Shown: positions 32,213 through 46,186 of the stretch, one piece after another
How positions within the stretch are numbered: the first letter of the stretch is position 1
How the letters are laid out: each line of letters starts with the position of its first letter
Assembly (NCBI RefSeq): GCF_963924675.1
Contig: NW_027077447.1
Location: 480,001 to 544,000 of the forward strand
Length of the DNA stretch: 64,000 bases
Direction: 5' to 3'
From: Phocoena phocoena
Lineage: Eukaryota > Chordata > Mammalia > Artiodactyla > Phocoenidae
Position numbers and translations under genes: made by a program
Notes under the pieces: generated by a model
What the model saw: the letters and a program-made list of their open reading frames with translations, nothing else
Database searches by the model: none
What the model was told of the DNA's origin: nothing

Positions 32213-33959
32213 TAGGAATATACCTGACTAGGAAGAATCTTAAAACCCATGGATATATATGTCTCCGTAAGAGAATCAAGGGTGTGTACAGCGGCCGAAA
32301 GGCAGCAGTGAAAATCCGATAAATCCCATTATCAAAATAAATTTCGAAAACAAAACACAAAGACAGTGAAATAGAGAGCAATTCTTAAATAATTCACTCA
32401 GGGCATGTGATGCAACCGGGATTGACCACATCTACACCCAGAGCTGGTTGAGACATAAGGCTGGACACTTCAGGCTGATAGCATTGGTGAGTTTAGGTGA
32501 GCAAATGCACACCCTTTGAAGTCATACTGTATGGTACCTATTCCATGGGTCCCAACTCTTCAGGTTCAAGGGATTCTTCCTCCAGCTAAAACATGCATGT
32601 GAAACCCACAGTATGGTCCACCGTGTTATGGGGAAATGATTTAAAATGCATCTCAGTTTTCGTATCCTGGTCCTCGGGTTCACCATTCCAGATGATTTAC
32701 TAACAGTCTCCCTGCTTGGAGAGTCAGTGCCTTTACCCTCCTGTTTGGCACAGCTTGCAATTTCTGTGCAAGATGAACAGGAATAGGGAGAACCAATGAG
32801 AGACTAGCTGTAGGTGTCTGCACGGGCAAATGTAACGCTCATTTCCCACCAGGAAGAGGAATTTACCAAAGGCTCAGCATGCCCTGCCCGAAACAGATTA
32901 GGGCCTGAAGCAATCCTGCGGTTTTGTGCCCAGTTCACAAGAAAGCGAGTTGAAGAAAGGAGCTCAGGGGCACTGTAATTCACAAACCTGCAGAGTTATA
33001 AATGACAGCTATCCTCCAAAAATATATTGAAGTAAGCCTGCGAAGGGGACTTGAAAGCGGGGCAGAATTTCAGGAAAACGATTGCATGGGGTAGACTGGA
33101 ATTGCCCTGAAAGCATAGGAAAAGAGGCAGAACGTCGACAATGATGCACTTGGCCAAAAAGGGCGTATGCGTTTTTTCCTGAATATATTCAGGAAAAAAC
33201 GCATACGCCCTTTTTGGCCAACCAAGCAAGCCTGTAAAGGAAATCTGCACTACAATGAAGTCTCACTGCCCCCCGGGCAAGAGGGCCATCTGAAAAAAGT
33301 GTAAAATCCAGAAAGGTAGGACAGGATATGGAGAACAGGGAGCCTTGTTATGCTGATTGGCAGGATGTAAATTGCCAGCAGCCAGCCTGGAGAAGTGTAT
33401 GGTGTTTCCTGAAACACATAAGAAACAAAGCAACACAGTCTATGGCACTTCCACTTATGGTCCTATAGCTTACGGAAATTAAAATCAAAAACAGACAGCC
33501 ACCCCAATATTTGAGACGGCTGTGTTCACAAGAAGCTCGTCTACAGTATCAGGTAAATATCCCAGAAAGCAAAAAATGGATAAAGAACTTGTGGCACGTA
33601 CGTACAATGCAATATCACTCAGCAATGAAATCTGTGTCATCAGGCCCGTAGCGGCATAGTGAGTGGATGCAGGTACGGTGATTCTACCTGAACTACGTCA
33701 CACAGAAAACGAAACATCATAAGATATCACTAATACACGGAATGTAAACTTGACTACACATGAACTGAATTACAAAACAGAACAGGGTCTCAAATTTAGA
33801 AAACCAACTAGTGCTTGCTTATGGGGAAAGGTGCGTTGGGGTGCTTCATAAAACCAGAGACTGAAATTAGCACAGATAACTTTCCATAAGCCAAATATGT
33901 AATAGACAAGACCTACTCCTTGCTCAACGAAATGGACCCAACACCACATATTCAACGCC
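32213..33959 (+). repeat. Satellite monomer M14 (B with an A patch)
   Basis: B up to AGTCTATGGC (33438), A markers at TTTGAGACGG, GTATCAGG and AACTTGTGG (33510-33590), then B again (AAAACAGAACAGGG, GCCAAATATG). Perfect palindrome 33150-33221. Confidence 0.9.
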
Positions 33960-35706
33960 TAGGAATATACCTGACTAGGAAGAATCTTAAAACCCATGGA
34001 TATATATGTCTCCGTAAGAGAATCAAGCGTGTGTACAGCGGCATAAACGCAGCAGTGAAAATCCGATAAATCCCATTATCAAAATAAATTTCAAAAAAAA
34101 ATCATAAAGACAGTGAAATAGAGAGCAATTCTTAAATAATTCACTCAGGGCATGTGATGCAACCGGGATTTAACACATCTACACCCAGAGCTGGTTGAGA
34201 CATAAGGCTGGACACTTCAGGCTGATAGCATTGGTGAGTTTCGTTGAGCAAATGCAGACCCTTTGAAGTCATACTGCATGGTACCCATTCCATGGGTCCC
34301 AACTCTCCAGGTTCAAGGGATTCTTCCTCCAGCTAAAACATGCATGGGAAACCAAGAGTATCGTCCACCATGTGATTGGGAAATGATTTAAAATGCATCT
34401 CAGTTTTCGTATCCTGGTCCTCGGGTTCACCATTCCAGATGCTTTACTAACACTCTCCCCGCTTGGAGAGTCAGTGCCTTTAACCTCCTCTTTGGCACAG
34501 CTTGCAATTTCTGTGCAAAATCAACAGGAATAGGGAGAACCAATGAGAGACTAGCTGTAGGTGTCTGCACGGGCAAATGTAACGCTCATTGCCCACCAGG
34601 AAGAGGAATTAAACAAAGGCTCAGTGTGCCCTGCTGGAAACAGATTAGGGCCTGAAGCAATCCTGCGGTTTTGTGCCCAGCTCACAAGAAAGCGAGTTGA
34701 AGAAAGGAGCTCAGGGGCACTGTAATTCACAAACCTGCAGAGTTATAAATGACAGCTTTCCTCCAAAAATATATTGAAGTAAGCCTGCGAAGGGGACTTG
34801 AAAGCGGGGCAGAATTTCAGGAAAACGATTGCAGGGGGTAGACTGGAATTGCCCTGAAAGCATAGGAAAAGAGGCAGAACCTCGACAATGATGCACTTGG
34901 CCAAAAAGGGCGTATGCGTTTTTTCCTGAATATATTCAGGAAAAAACGCATACGCCCTTTTTGGCCAACCAAGCAAGCCTGTAAATGAAATCTGCACTAC
35001 AATGAAGTCTCACTGCCCCCCTGGCAAAAGGGCCATCTGAAAAAAGTGTAAAATCCAGAAAGGTAGGACAGGATATGGAGAACAGGGAGCCTTGTTATGC
35101 TGATTGGCAGGATGTAAATTGCCAGCAGCCACCCTGGAGAAGTGTATGGTGTTTCCTGAAACACGAAAGAAACAAAGCAACACAGCCTATGGCACTTCCA
35201 CTTATGGTCCTATAGCTTACGGAAATTAAAATCAAAAACAGACAGCCACCCCAATATTTGAGACGGCTGTGTTCACAAGAAGCTCGTCTACAGTGTCAGG
35301 TAAATATCCCAGAAAGCAAAAAATGGATAAAGAACTTGTGGCACGTACGTACAATGCAATATCACTCAGCAATGAAATCTGTGTCATCAGGCCCATAGCG
35401 GCATAGTGAGTGGATGCAGGTACGGTGATTCTACGTGAACTACGTCACACAGAAAAAGAAACATCATAAGATATCACGAATACACGGAATGTAAACTTGA
35501 CTACACATGAACTGAATTACAAAATAGAAAAGGGTCTCAAATTTAGAAAACCAACTAGTGCTTGCTTATGGGGAAAGGTGCCTTGGGGTGCTGCATAAAA
35601 CCAGAGACTGAAATTAGCACAGATAACTTTCCATAAGCCCAATATGTAATAGACAAGACCTACTCCTTGCTCAACGAAATGGACCCAACACCACATATTC
35701 AACGCC
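33960..35706 (+). repeat. Satellite monomer M15 (type A)
   Basis: Type A throughout. Private change TTTCGTTGAGC (34241). Perfect palindrome 34897-34968. Confidence 0.95.
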
Positions 35707-37453
35707 TAGGAATATACCTGACTAGGAAGAATCTTAAAACCCATGGATATATATGTCTCCGTAAGAGAATCAAGGGTGTGTACAGCGGCCGAAAGGCAGC
35801 AGTGAAAATCCGATAAATCCCATTATCAAAATAAATTTCGAAAACAAAACACAAAGACAGTGAAATAGAGAGCAATTCTTAAATAATTCACTCAGGGCAT
35901 GTGATGCAACCGGGATTGACCACATCTACACCCAGAGCTGGTTGAGACATAAGGCTGGACACTTCAGGCTGATAGCATTGGTGAGTTGAGGTGAGCAAAT
36001 GCACACCCTTTGAAGTCATACTGTATGGTACCTATTCCATGGGTCCCAACTCTTCAGGTTCAAGGGATTCTTCCTCCAGCTAAAACATGCATGTGAAACC
36101 CACAGTATGGTCCACCGTGTTATGGGGAAACGATTTAAAATGCATCTCAGTTTTCGTATCCTGGTCCTCGGGTTCACCATTCCAGATGATTTACTAACAG
36201 TCTCCCTGCTTGGAGAGTCAGTGCCTTTAACCTCCTGTTTGGCACAGCTTGCAATTTCTGTGCAAGATGAACAGGAATAGGGAGAACCAATGAGAGACTA
36301 GCTGTAGGTGTCTGCACGGGCAAATGTAACGCTCATTTCCCACCAGGAAGAGGAATTTACCAAAGGCTCAGCATGCCCTGCCCGAAACAGATTAGGGCCT
36401 GAAGCAATCCTGCGGTTTTGTGCCCAGTTCACAAGAAAGCGAGTTGAAGAAAGGAGCTCAGGGGCACTGTAATTCACAAACCTGCAGAGTTATAAATGAC
36501 AGCTATCCTCCAAAAATATATTGAAGTAAGCCTGCGAAGGGGACTTGAAAGCGGGGCAGAATTTCAGGAAAACGATTGCAGGGGGTAGACTGGAATTGCC
36601 CTGAAAGCATAGGAAAAGAGGCAGAACGTCGACAATGATGCACTTGGCCAAAAAGGGCGTATGCGTTCTTTCCTGAATATATTCAGGAAAAAACGCATAC
36701 GCCCTTTTTGGCCAACCAAGCAAGCCTGTAAAGGAAATCTGCACTACAATGAAGTCTCACTGCCCCCCGGGCAAGAGGGCCATCTGAAAAAAGTGTAAAA
36801 TCCAGAAAGGTAGGACAGGATATGGAGAACAGGGAGCCTTGTTATGCTGATCGGCAGGATGTAAATTGCCAGCAGCCAGCCTGGAGAAGTGTATGGTGTT
36901 TCCTGAAACACATAAGAAACAAAGCAACACAGTCTATGGCACTTCCACTTATGGTCCTATAGCTTACGGAAATTAAAATCAAAAACAGACAGCCACCCCA
37001 ATATTTGGGACGGCTGTGTTCACAAGAAACTCGTCTACAGTAACAGGTAAATATCCCAGAAAGCAAAATATGGATAAAGAATTTGTGGCACGTACGTACA
37101 ATGCAATATCACTCAGCAATGAAATCTGTGTCATCAGGCCCGTAGCGGCATAGTGAGTGGATGCAGGTACGGTGATTCTACGTGAACTACGTCACACAGA
37201 AAAAGAAACATCATAAGATATCACTAATACACGGAATGTAAACTTGACTACACATGAACTGAATTACAAAACAGAACAGGGTCTCAAATTTAGAAAACCA
37301 ACTAGTGCTTGCTTATGGGGAAAGGTGCCTTGGGGTGCTGCATAAAACCAGAGACTGAAATTAGCACAGATAACTTTCCATAAGCCCAATATGTAATAGA
37401 CAAGACCTACTCCTTGCTCAACGAAATGGACCCAACACCACATATTCAACGCC
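35707..37453 (+). repeat. Satellite monomer M16 (B with an A tail)
   Basis: B to at least AAAATATGG (37065); the last 150 bp carry GTGCCTTGGGGTGCTGC and GCCCAATATG of type A. GAGTTGAGGTGAG (35990) is shared only with M28. Palindrome 36644-36715 with one left-arm mismatch. Confidence 0.9.
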
Positions 37454-39200
37454 TAGGAATATACCTGACTAGGAAGAATCTTAAAACCCATGGATATATA
37501 TGTCTCCGTAAGAGAATCAAGGGTGTGTACAGCGGCCGAAAGGCAGCAGTGAAAATCCGATAAATCCCATTATCAAAATAAATTTCGAAAACAAAACACA
37601 AAGACAGTGAAATAGAGAGCAATTCTTAAATAATTCACTCAGGGCATGTGATGCAACCGGGATTGACCACATCTACACCCAGAGCTGGTTGAGACATAAG
37701 GCTGGACACTTCAGGCTGATAGCATTGGTGAGTTTCGGTGAGCAAATGCAGACCCTTTGAAGTCATACTGTATGGTACCTATTCCTTGGGTCCCAACTCT
37801 TCAGGTTCAAGGGATTCTTCCTCCAGCTAAAACATGCATGTGAAACCCACAGTATGGTCCACCGTGTTATGGGGAAACGATTTAAAATGCATCTCAGTTT
37901 TCGTATCCTGGTCCTCGGGTTCACCATTCCAGATGATTTACTAACAGTCTCCCTGCTTGGAGAGTCAGTGCCTTTAACCTCCTGTTTGGCACAGCTTGCA
38001 ATTTCTGTGCAAGATGAACAGGAATAGGGAGAACCAATGAGAGACTAGCTGTAGGTGTCTGCACGGGCAAATGTAACGCTCATTTCCCACCAGGAAGAGG
38101 AATTTACCAAAGGCTCAGCATGCCCTGCCCGAAACAGATTAGGGCCTGAAGCAATCCTGCGGTTTTGTGCCCAGTTCACAAGAAAGCGAGTTGAAGAAAG
38201 GAGCTCAGGGGCACTGTAATTCACAAACCTGCAGAGTTATAAATGACAGCTATCCTCCAAAAATATATTGAAGTAAGCCTGCGAAGGGGACTTGAAAGCG
38301 GGGCAGAATTTCAGGAAAACGATTGCAGGGGGTAGACTGGAATTGCCCTGAAAGCATAGGAAAAGAGGCAGAACGTCGACAATGATGCACTTGGCCAAAA
38401 AGGGCGTATGCGTTTTTTCCTGAATATATTCAGGAAAAAACGCATACGCCCTTTTTGGCCAACCAAGCAAGCCTGTAAAGGAAATCTGCACTACAATGAA
38501 GTCTCACTGCCCCCCGGGCAAGAGGGCCATCTGAAAAAAGTGTAAAATCCAGAAAGGTAGGACAGGATATGGAGAACAGGGAGCCTTGTTATGCTGATCG
38601 GCAGGATGTAAATTGCCAGCAGCCAGCCTGGAGAAGTGTATGGTGTTTCCTGAAACACATAAGAAACAAAGCAACACAGTCTATGGCACTTCCACTTATG
38701 GTCCTATAGCTTACGGAAATTAAAATCAAAAACAGACAGCCACCCCAATATTTGGGACGGCTGTGTTCACAAGAAGCTCGTCTACAGTAACAGGTAAATA
38801 TCCCAGAAAGCAAAATATGGATAAAGAAGTTGTGGCACGTACGTACAATGCAATATCACTCAGCAATGAAATCTGTGTCATCAGGCCCATAGCGGCATAG
38901 TGAGTGGATGCAGGTACGGTGATTCTACGTGAACTACGTCACACAGAAAAAGAAACATCATAAGATATCACTAATACACGGAATGTAAACTTGACTACAC
39001 ATGAACTGAATTACAAAACAGAACAGGGTCTCAAATTTAGAAAACCAACTAGTGCTTGCTTATGGGGAAAGGTGCGTTGGGGTGCTTCATAAAACCAGAG
39101 ACTGAAATTAGCACAGATAACTTTCCATAAGCCAAATATGTAATAGACAAGACCTACTCCTTGCTCAACGAAATGGACCCAACACCACATATTCAACGCC
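37454..39200 (+). repeat. Satellite monomer M17 (B with an A-like patch)
   Basis: B at both ends, but GAGTTTCGGTGAGCAAATGC followed by AGACCC (37729-37755) is the A form; B resumes at CTGTATGGTACC (37769). Short conversion tract. Perfect palindrome 38391-38462. Confidence 0.9.
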
Positions 39201-40947
39201 TAGGAATATACCTGACTAGGAAGAATCTTAAAACCCATGGATATATATGTCTCCGTAAGAGAATCAAGCGTGTGTACAGCGGCATAAACGCAGCAGTGAA
39301 AATCCGATAAATCCCATTATCAAAATAAATTTCAAAAAAAAATCATAAAGACAGTGAAATAGAGAGCAATTCTTAAATAATTCACTCAGGGCATGTGATG
39401 CAACCGGGATTTAACACATCTACACCCAGAGCTGGTTGAGACATAAGGCTGGACACTTCAGGCTGATAGCATTGGTGAGTTTCGGTGAGCAAATGCAGAC
39501 CCTTTGAAGTCATACTGCATGGTACCCATTCCATGGGTCCCAACTCTCCAGGTTCAAGGGATTCTTCCTCCAGCTAAAACATGCATGGGAAACCAAGAGT
39601 ATCGTCCACCATGTGCTTGGGAAATGATTTAAAATGCATCTCAGTTTTCGTATCCTGGTTCTCGGGTTCACCATTCCAGATGCTTTACTAACACTCTCCC
39701 CGCTTGGAGAGTCAGTGCCTTTAACCTCCTCTTTGGCACAGCTTGCAATTTCTGTGCAAAATGAACAGGAATAGGGAGAACCAATGAGAGACTAGCTGTA
39801 GGTGTCTGCACGGGCAAATGTAACGCTCATTGCCCACCAGGAAGAGGAATTAAACAAAGGCTCAGTCTGCCCTGCTGGAAACAGATTAGGGCCTGAAGCA
39901 ATCCTGCGGTTTTGTGCCCAGCTCACAAGAAAGCGAGTTGAAGAAAGGAGCTCAGGGGCACTGTAATTCACAAAACTGCAGAGTTATAAATGACAGCTTT
40001 CCTCCAAAAATATATTGAAGTAAGCCTGCGAAGGGGACTTGAAAGCGGGGCAGAATTTCAGGAAAACGATTGCAGGGGGTAGACTGGAATTGCCCTGAAA
40101 GCATAGGAAAAGAGGCAGAACGTCGACAATGATGCACTTGGCCAAAAAGGGCGTATGCGTTTTTTCCTGAATATATTCAGGAAAAAACGCATACGCCCTT
40201 TTTGGCCAACCAAGCAAGCCTGTAAATGAAATCTGCACTACAATGAAGTCTCACTGCCCCCCTGGCAAAAGGGCCATCTGAAAAAAGTGTAAAATCCAGA
40301 AAGGTAGGACAGGATATGGAGAACAGGGAGCCTTGTTATGCTGATTGGCAGGATGTAAATTGCCAGCAGCCACCCTGGAGAAGTGTATGGTGTTTCCTGA
40401 AAAACGAAAGAAACAAAGCAACACAGCCTATGGCACTTCCACTTATGGTCCTATAGCTTACGGAAATTAAAATCAAAAACAGACAGCCACCCCAATATTT
40501 GAGACGGCTGTGTTCACAAGAAGCTCGTCTACAGTATCAGGTAAATATCCCAGAAAGCAAAAAATGGATAAAGAACTTGTGGCACGTACGTACAATGCAA
40601 TATCACTCAGCAATGAAATCTGTGTCATCAGGCCCGTAGCGGCATAGTGAGTGGATGCAGGTACGGTGATTCTACGTGAACTACGTCACACAGAAAAAGA
40701 AACATCATAAGATATCACGAATACACGGAATGTAAACTTGACTACACATGAACTGAATTACAAAATAGAAAAGGGTCTCAAATTTAGAAAACCAACTAGT
40801 GCTTGCTTATGGGGAAAGGTGCCTTGGGGTGCTGCATAAAACCAGAGACTGAAATTAGCACAGATAACTTTCCATAAGCCCAATATGTAATAGACAAGAC
40901 CTACTCCTTGCTCAACGAAATGGACCCAACACCACATATTCAACGCC
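39201..40947 (+). repeat. Satellite monomer M18 (type A)
   Basis: Type A throughout and followed by another A unit, breaking the alternation. Perfect palindrome 40138-40209. Confidence 0.95.
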
Positions 40948-42694
40948 TAGGAATATACCTGACTAGGAAGAATCTTAAAACCCATGGATATATATGTCTC
41001 CGTAAGAGAATCAAGCGTGTGTACAGCGGCATAAACTCAGCAGTGAAAATCCGATAAATCCCATTATCAAAATAAATTTCAAAAAAAAATCATAAAGACA
41101 GTGAAATAGAGAGCAATTCTTAAATAATTCACTCAGGGCATGTGATGCAACCGGGATTTAACACATCTACACCCAGAGCTGGTTGAGACATAAGGCTGGA
41201 CACTTCAGGCTGATAGCATTGGTGAGTTTCGGTGAGCAAATGCAGACCCTTTGAAGTCATACTGCATGGTACCCATTCCATGGGTCCCAACTCTCCAGGT
41301 TCAAGGGATTCTTCCTCCAGCTAAAACATGCATGGGAAACCAAGAGTATCGTCCACCATGTGATTGGGAAATGATTTAAAATGCATCTCAGTTTTCGTAT
41401 CCTGGTCCTCGGGTTCACCATTCCAGATGCTTTACTAACACTCTCCCCGCTTGGAGAGTCAGTGCCTTTAACCTCCTCTTTGGCACAGCTTGCAATTTCT
41501 GTGCAAAATGAACAGGAATAGGGAGAACCAATGAGAGACTAGCTGTAGGTGTCTGCACGGGCAAATGTAACGCTCATTTCCCACCAGGAAGAGGAATTAA
41601 CCAAAGGCTCAGCGTGCCCTGCTGGAAACAGATTAGGGCCTGAAGCAATCATGCGGTTTTGTGCCCAGCTCACAAGAAAGCGAGTTGAAGAAAGGAGCTC
41701 AGGGGCACTGTAATTCACAAACCTGCAGAGTTATAAATGACAGCTTTCCTCCAAAAATATATTGAAGTAAGCCTGCGAAGGGGACTTGAAAGCGGGGCAG
41801 AATTTCAGGAAAACGATTGCAGGGGGTAGACTGGAATTGCCCTGAAAGCATAGGAAAAGAGGCAGAACGTCGACAATGATGCACTTGGCCAAAAAGGGCG
41901 TATGCGTTTTTTCCTGAATATATTCAGGAAAAAACGCATACGCCCTTTTTGGCCAACCAAGCAAGCCTGTAAATGAAATCTGCACTACAATGAAGTCTCA
42001 CTGCCCCCCGGGCAAAAGGGCCATCTGAAAAAAGTGTAAAATCCAGAAAGGTAGGACAGGATATGGAGAACAGGGAGCCTTGTTATGCTGATTGGCAGGA
42101 TGTAAATTGCCAGCAGCCACCCTGGAGAAGTGTATGGTGTTTCCTGAAACACGAAAGAAACAAAGCAACACAGCCTATGGCACTTCCACTTATGGTCCTA
42201 TAGCTTACGGAAATTAAAATCAAAAACAGACAGCCACCCCAATATTTGAGACGGCTGTGTTCACAAGAAGCTCGTCTACAGTATCAGGTAAATATCCCAG
42301 AAAGCAAAAAATGGATAAAGAACTTGTGGCACGTACGTACAATGCAATATCACTCAGCAATGAAATCTGTGTCATCAGGCCCATAGCGGCATAGTGAGTG
42401 GATGCAGGTACGGTGATTCTACGTGAACTACGTCACACAGAAAAAGAAACATCATAAGATATCACGAATACACGGAATGTAAACTTGACTACACATGAAC
42501 TGAATTACAAAATAGAAAAGGGTCTCAAATTTAGAAAACCAACTAGTGCTTGCTTATGGGGAAAGGTGCCTTGGGGTGCTGCATAAAACCAGAGACTGAA
42601 ATTAGCACAGATAACTTTCCATAAGCCCAATATGTAATAGACAAGACCTACTCCTTGCTCAACGAAATGGACCCAACACCACATATTCAACGCC
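40948..42694 (+). repeat. Satellite monomer M19 (type A, variant A')
   Basis: A' carries TTTCCCACC...TTAACCAAAGGCTCAGCG near phase 630 where plain A has TTGCCCACC...TTAAACAAAGGCTCAGTG. First unit of the duplicated trimer. Perfect palindrome 41885-41956. Confidence 0.95.
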
Positions 42695-44441
42695 TAGGAA
42701 TATACCTGACTAGGAAGAATCTTAAAACCCATGGATATATATGTCTCCGTAAGAGAATCAAGGGTGTGTACAGCGGCCGAAAGGCAGCAGTGAAAATCCG
42801 ATAAATCCCATTATCAAAATAAATTTCGAAAACAAAACACAAAGACAGTGAAATAGAGAGCAATTCTTAAATAATTCACTCAGGGCATGTGATGCAACCG
42901 GGATTGACCACATCTACACCCAGAGCTGGTTGAGACATAAGGCTGGACACTTCAGGCTGATAGCATTGGTGAGTTTAGGTGAGCAAATGCACACCCTTTG
43001 AAGTCATACTGTATGGTACCTATTCCATGGGTCCCAACTCTTCAGGTTCAAGGGATTCTTCCTCCAGCTAAAACATGCATGTGAAACCCACAGTATGGTC
43101 CACCGTGTTATGGGGAAATGATTTAAAATGCATCTCAGTTTTCGTATCCTGGTCCTCGGGTTCACCATTCCAGATGATTTACTAACAGTCTCCCTGCTTG
43201 GAGAGTCAGTGCCTTTAACCTCCTGTTTGGCACAGCTTGCAATTTCTGTGCAAGATGAACAGGAATAGGGAGAACCAATGAGAGACTAGCTGTAGGTGTC
43301 TGCACGGGCAAATGTAACGCTCATTTCCCACCAGGAAGAGGAATTTACCAAAGGCTCAGCATGCCCTGCCCGAAACAGATTAGGGCCTGAAGCAATCCTG
43401 CGGTTTTGTGCCCAGTTCACAAGAAAGCGAGTTGAAGAAAGGAGCTCAGGGGCACTGTAATTCACAAACCTGCAGAGTTATAAATGACAGCTATCCTCCA
43501 AAAATATATTGAAGTAAGCCTGCGAAGGGGACTTGAAAGCGGGGCAGAAGTTCAGGAAAACGATTGCAGGGGGTAGACTGGAATTGCCCTGAAAGCATAG
43601 GAAAAGAGGCAGAACGTCGACAATGATGCACTTGGCCAAAAAGGGCGTATGCGTTTTTTCCTGAATATATTCAGGAAAAAACGCATACGCCCTTTTTGGC
43701 CAACCAAGCAAGCCTGTAAAGGAAATCTGCACTACAATGAAGTCTCACTGCCCCCCGGGCAAGAGGGCCATCTGAAAAAAGTGTAAAATCCAGAAAGGTA
43801 GGACAGGATATGGAGAACAGGGAGCCTTGTTATGCTGATTGGCAGGATGTAAATTGCCAGCAGCCACCCTGGAGAAGTGTATGGTGTTTCCTGAAACACG
43901 AAAGAAACAAAGCAACACAGCCTATGGCACTTCCACTTATGGTCCTATAGCTTACGGAAATTAAAATCAAAAACAGACAGCCACCCCAATATTTGGGACG
44001 GCTGTGTTCACAAGAAGCTCGTCTACAGTAACAGGTAAATATCCCAGAAAGCAAAATATGGATAAAGAAGTTGTGGCACGTACGTACAATGCAATATCAC
44101 TCAGCAATGAAATCTGTGTCATCAGGCCCGTAGCGGCATAGTGAGTGGATGCAGGTACGGTGATTCTACGTGAACTACGTCACACAGAAAAAGAAACATC
44201 ATAAGATATCACTAATACACGGAATGTAAACTTGACTACACATGAACTGAATTACAAAACAGAACAGGGTCTCAAATTTAGAAAACCAACTAGTGCTTGC
44301 TTATGGGGAAAGGTGCGTTGGGGTGCTTCATAAAACCAGAGACTGAAATTAGCACAGATAACTTTCCATAAGCCAAATATGTAATAGACAAGACCTACTC
44401 CTTGCTCAACGAAATGGACCCAACACCACATATTCAACGCC
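42695..44441 (+). repeat. Satellite monomer M20 (B with an A patch)
   Basis: B ends, with A markers between about 43864 and 43930. Perfect palindrome 43632-43703. Confidence 0.9.
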
Positions 44442-46186
44442 TAGGAATATACCTGACTAGGAAGAATCTTAAAACCCATGGATATATATGTCTCCGTAAG
44501 AGAATCAAGCGTGTGTACAGCGGCATAAACGCAGCAGTGAAAATCCGATAAATCCCATTATCAAAATAAATTTCAAAAAAAAATCATAAAGACAGTGAAA
44601 TAGAGAGCAATTCTTAAATAATTCACTCAGGGCATGTGATGCAACCGGGATTTAACACATCTACACCCAGAGCTGGTTGAGACATAAGGCTGGACACTTC
44701 AGGCTGATAGCATTGGTGAGTTTCGGTGAGCAAATGCAGACCCTTTGAAGTCATACTGCATGGTACCCATTCCATGGGTCCCAACTCTCCAGGTTCAAGG
44801 GATTCTTCCTCCAGCTAAAACATGCATGGGAAACAGAGTATCGTCCACCATGTGATTGGGAAATGATTTAAAATGCATCTCAGTTTTCGTATCCTGGTCC
44901 TCGGGTTCACCATTCCAGATGCTTTACTAACACTCTCCCCGCTTGGAGAGTCAGTGCCTTTAACCTCCTCTTTGGCACAGCTTGCAATTTCTGTGCAAAA
45001 TGAACAGGAATAGGGAGAACCAATGAGAGACTAGCTGTAGGTGTCTGCACGGGCAAATGTAACGCTCATTTCCCACCAGGAAGAGGAATTAACCAAAGGC
45101 TCAGCGTGCCCTGCCGGAAACAGATTAGGGCCTGAAGCAATCCTGCGGTTTTGTGCCCAGCTCACAAGAAAGCGAGTTGAAGAAAGGAGCTCAGGGGCAC
45201 TGTAATTCACAAACCTGCAGAGTTATAAATGACAGCTATCCTCCAAAAATATATTGAAGTAAGCCTGCGAAGGGGACTTGAAAGCGGGGCAGAATTTCAG
45301 GAAAACGATTGCAGGGGGTAGACTGGAATTGCCCTGAAAGCATAGGAAAAGAGGCAGAACGTCGACAATGATGCACTTGGCCAAAAAGGGCGTATGCGTT
45401 TTTTCCTGAATATATTCAGGAAAAAACGCATACGCCCTTTTTGGCCAACCAAGCAAGCCTGTAAATGAAATCTGCACTACAATGAAGTCTCACTGCCCCC
45501 CTGGCAAAAGGGCCATCTGAAAAAAGTGTAAAATCCAGAAAGGTAGGACAGGATATGGAGAACAGGGAGCCTTGTTATGCTGATTGGCAGGATGTAAATT
45601 GCCAGCAGCCACACTGGAGAATTGTATGGTGTTTCCTGAAACACGAAAGAAACAAAGCAACACAGACTATGGCACTTCCACTTATGGTCCTATAGCTTAC
45701 GGAAATTAAAATCAAAAACAGACAGCCACCCCAATATTTGAGACGGCTGTGTTCACAAGAAGCTCGTCTACAGTATCAGGTAAATATCCCAGAAAGCAAA
45801 AAATGGATAAAGAACTTGTGGCACGTACGTACAATGCAATATCACTCAGCAATGAAATCTGTGTCATCAGGCCCATAGCGGCATAGTGAGTGGATGCAGG
45901 TACGGTGATTCTACGTGAACTACGTCACACAGAAAAAGAAACATCATAAGATATCACGAATACACGGAATGTAAACTTGACTACACATGAACTGAATTAC
46001 AAAATAGAAAAGGGTCTCAAATTTAGAAAACCAACTAGTGCTTGCTTATGGGGAAAGGTGCCTTGGGGTGCTGCATAAAACCAGAGACTGAAATTAGCAC
46101 AGATAACTTTCCATAAGCCCAATATGTAATAGACAAGACCTACTCCTTGCTCAACGAAATGGACCCAACACCACATATTCAACGCC
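44442..46186 (+). repeat. Satellite monomer M21 (type A', 1745 bp)
   Basis: A two-base deletion changes GAAACCAAGAGTATC to GAAACAGAGTATC (44831). Carries ACAGCTATCC where A usually has ACAGCTTTCC. Perfect palindrome 45377-45448. Confidence 0.93.

Larger units (their letters stand above)
40948..46186. repeat. Trimer segment, copy 1 (M19-M21)
   Basis: A'-B-A' block whose order and private markers recur in M22-M24: M20 and M23 share a B unit with an A patch (CCACCCTGG, CACGAAAG, AGCCTATGG); M21 and M24 share CCTGCCGGAAAC, CACACTGGAGAATTG and CACAGACTATGG. Confidence 0.8.
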
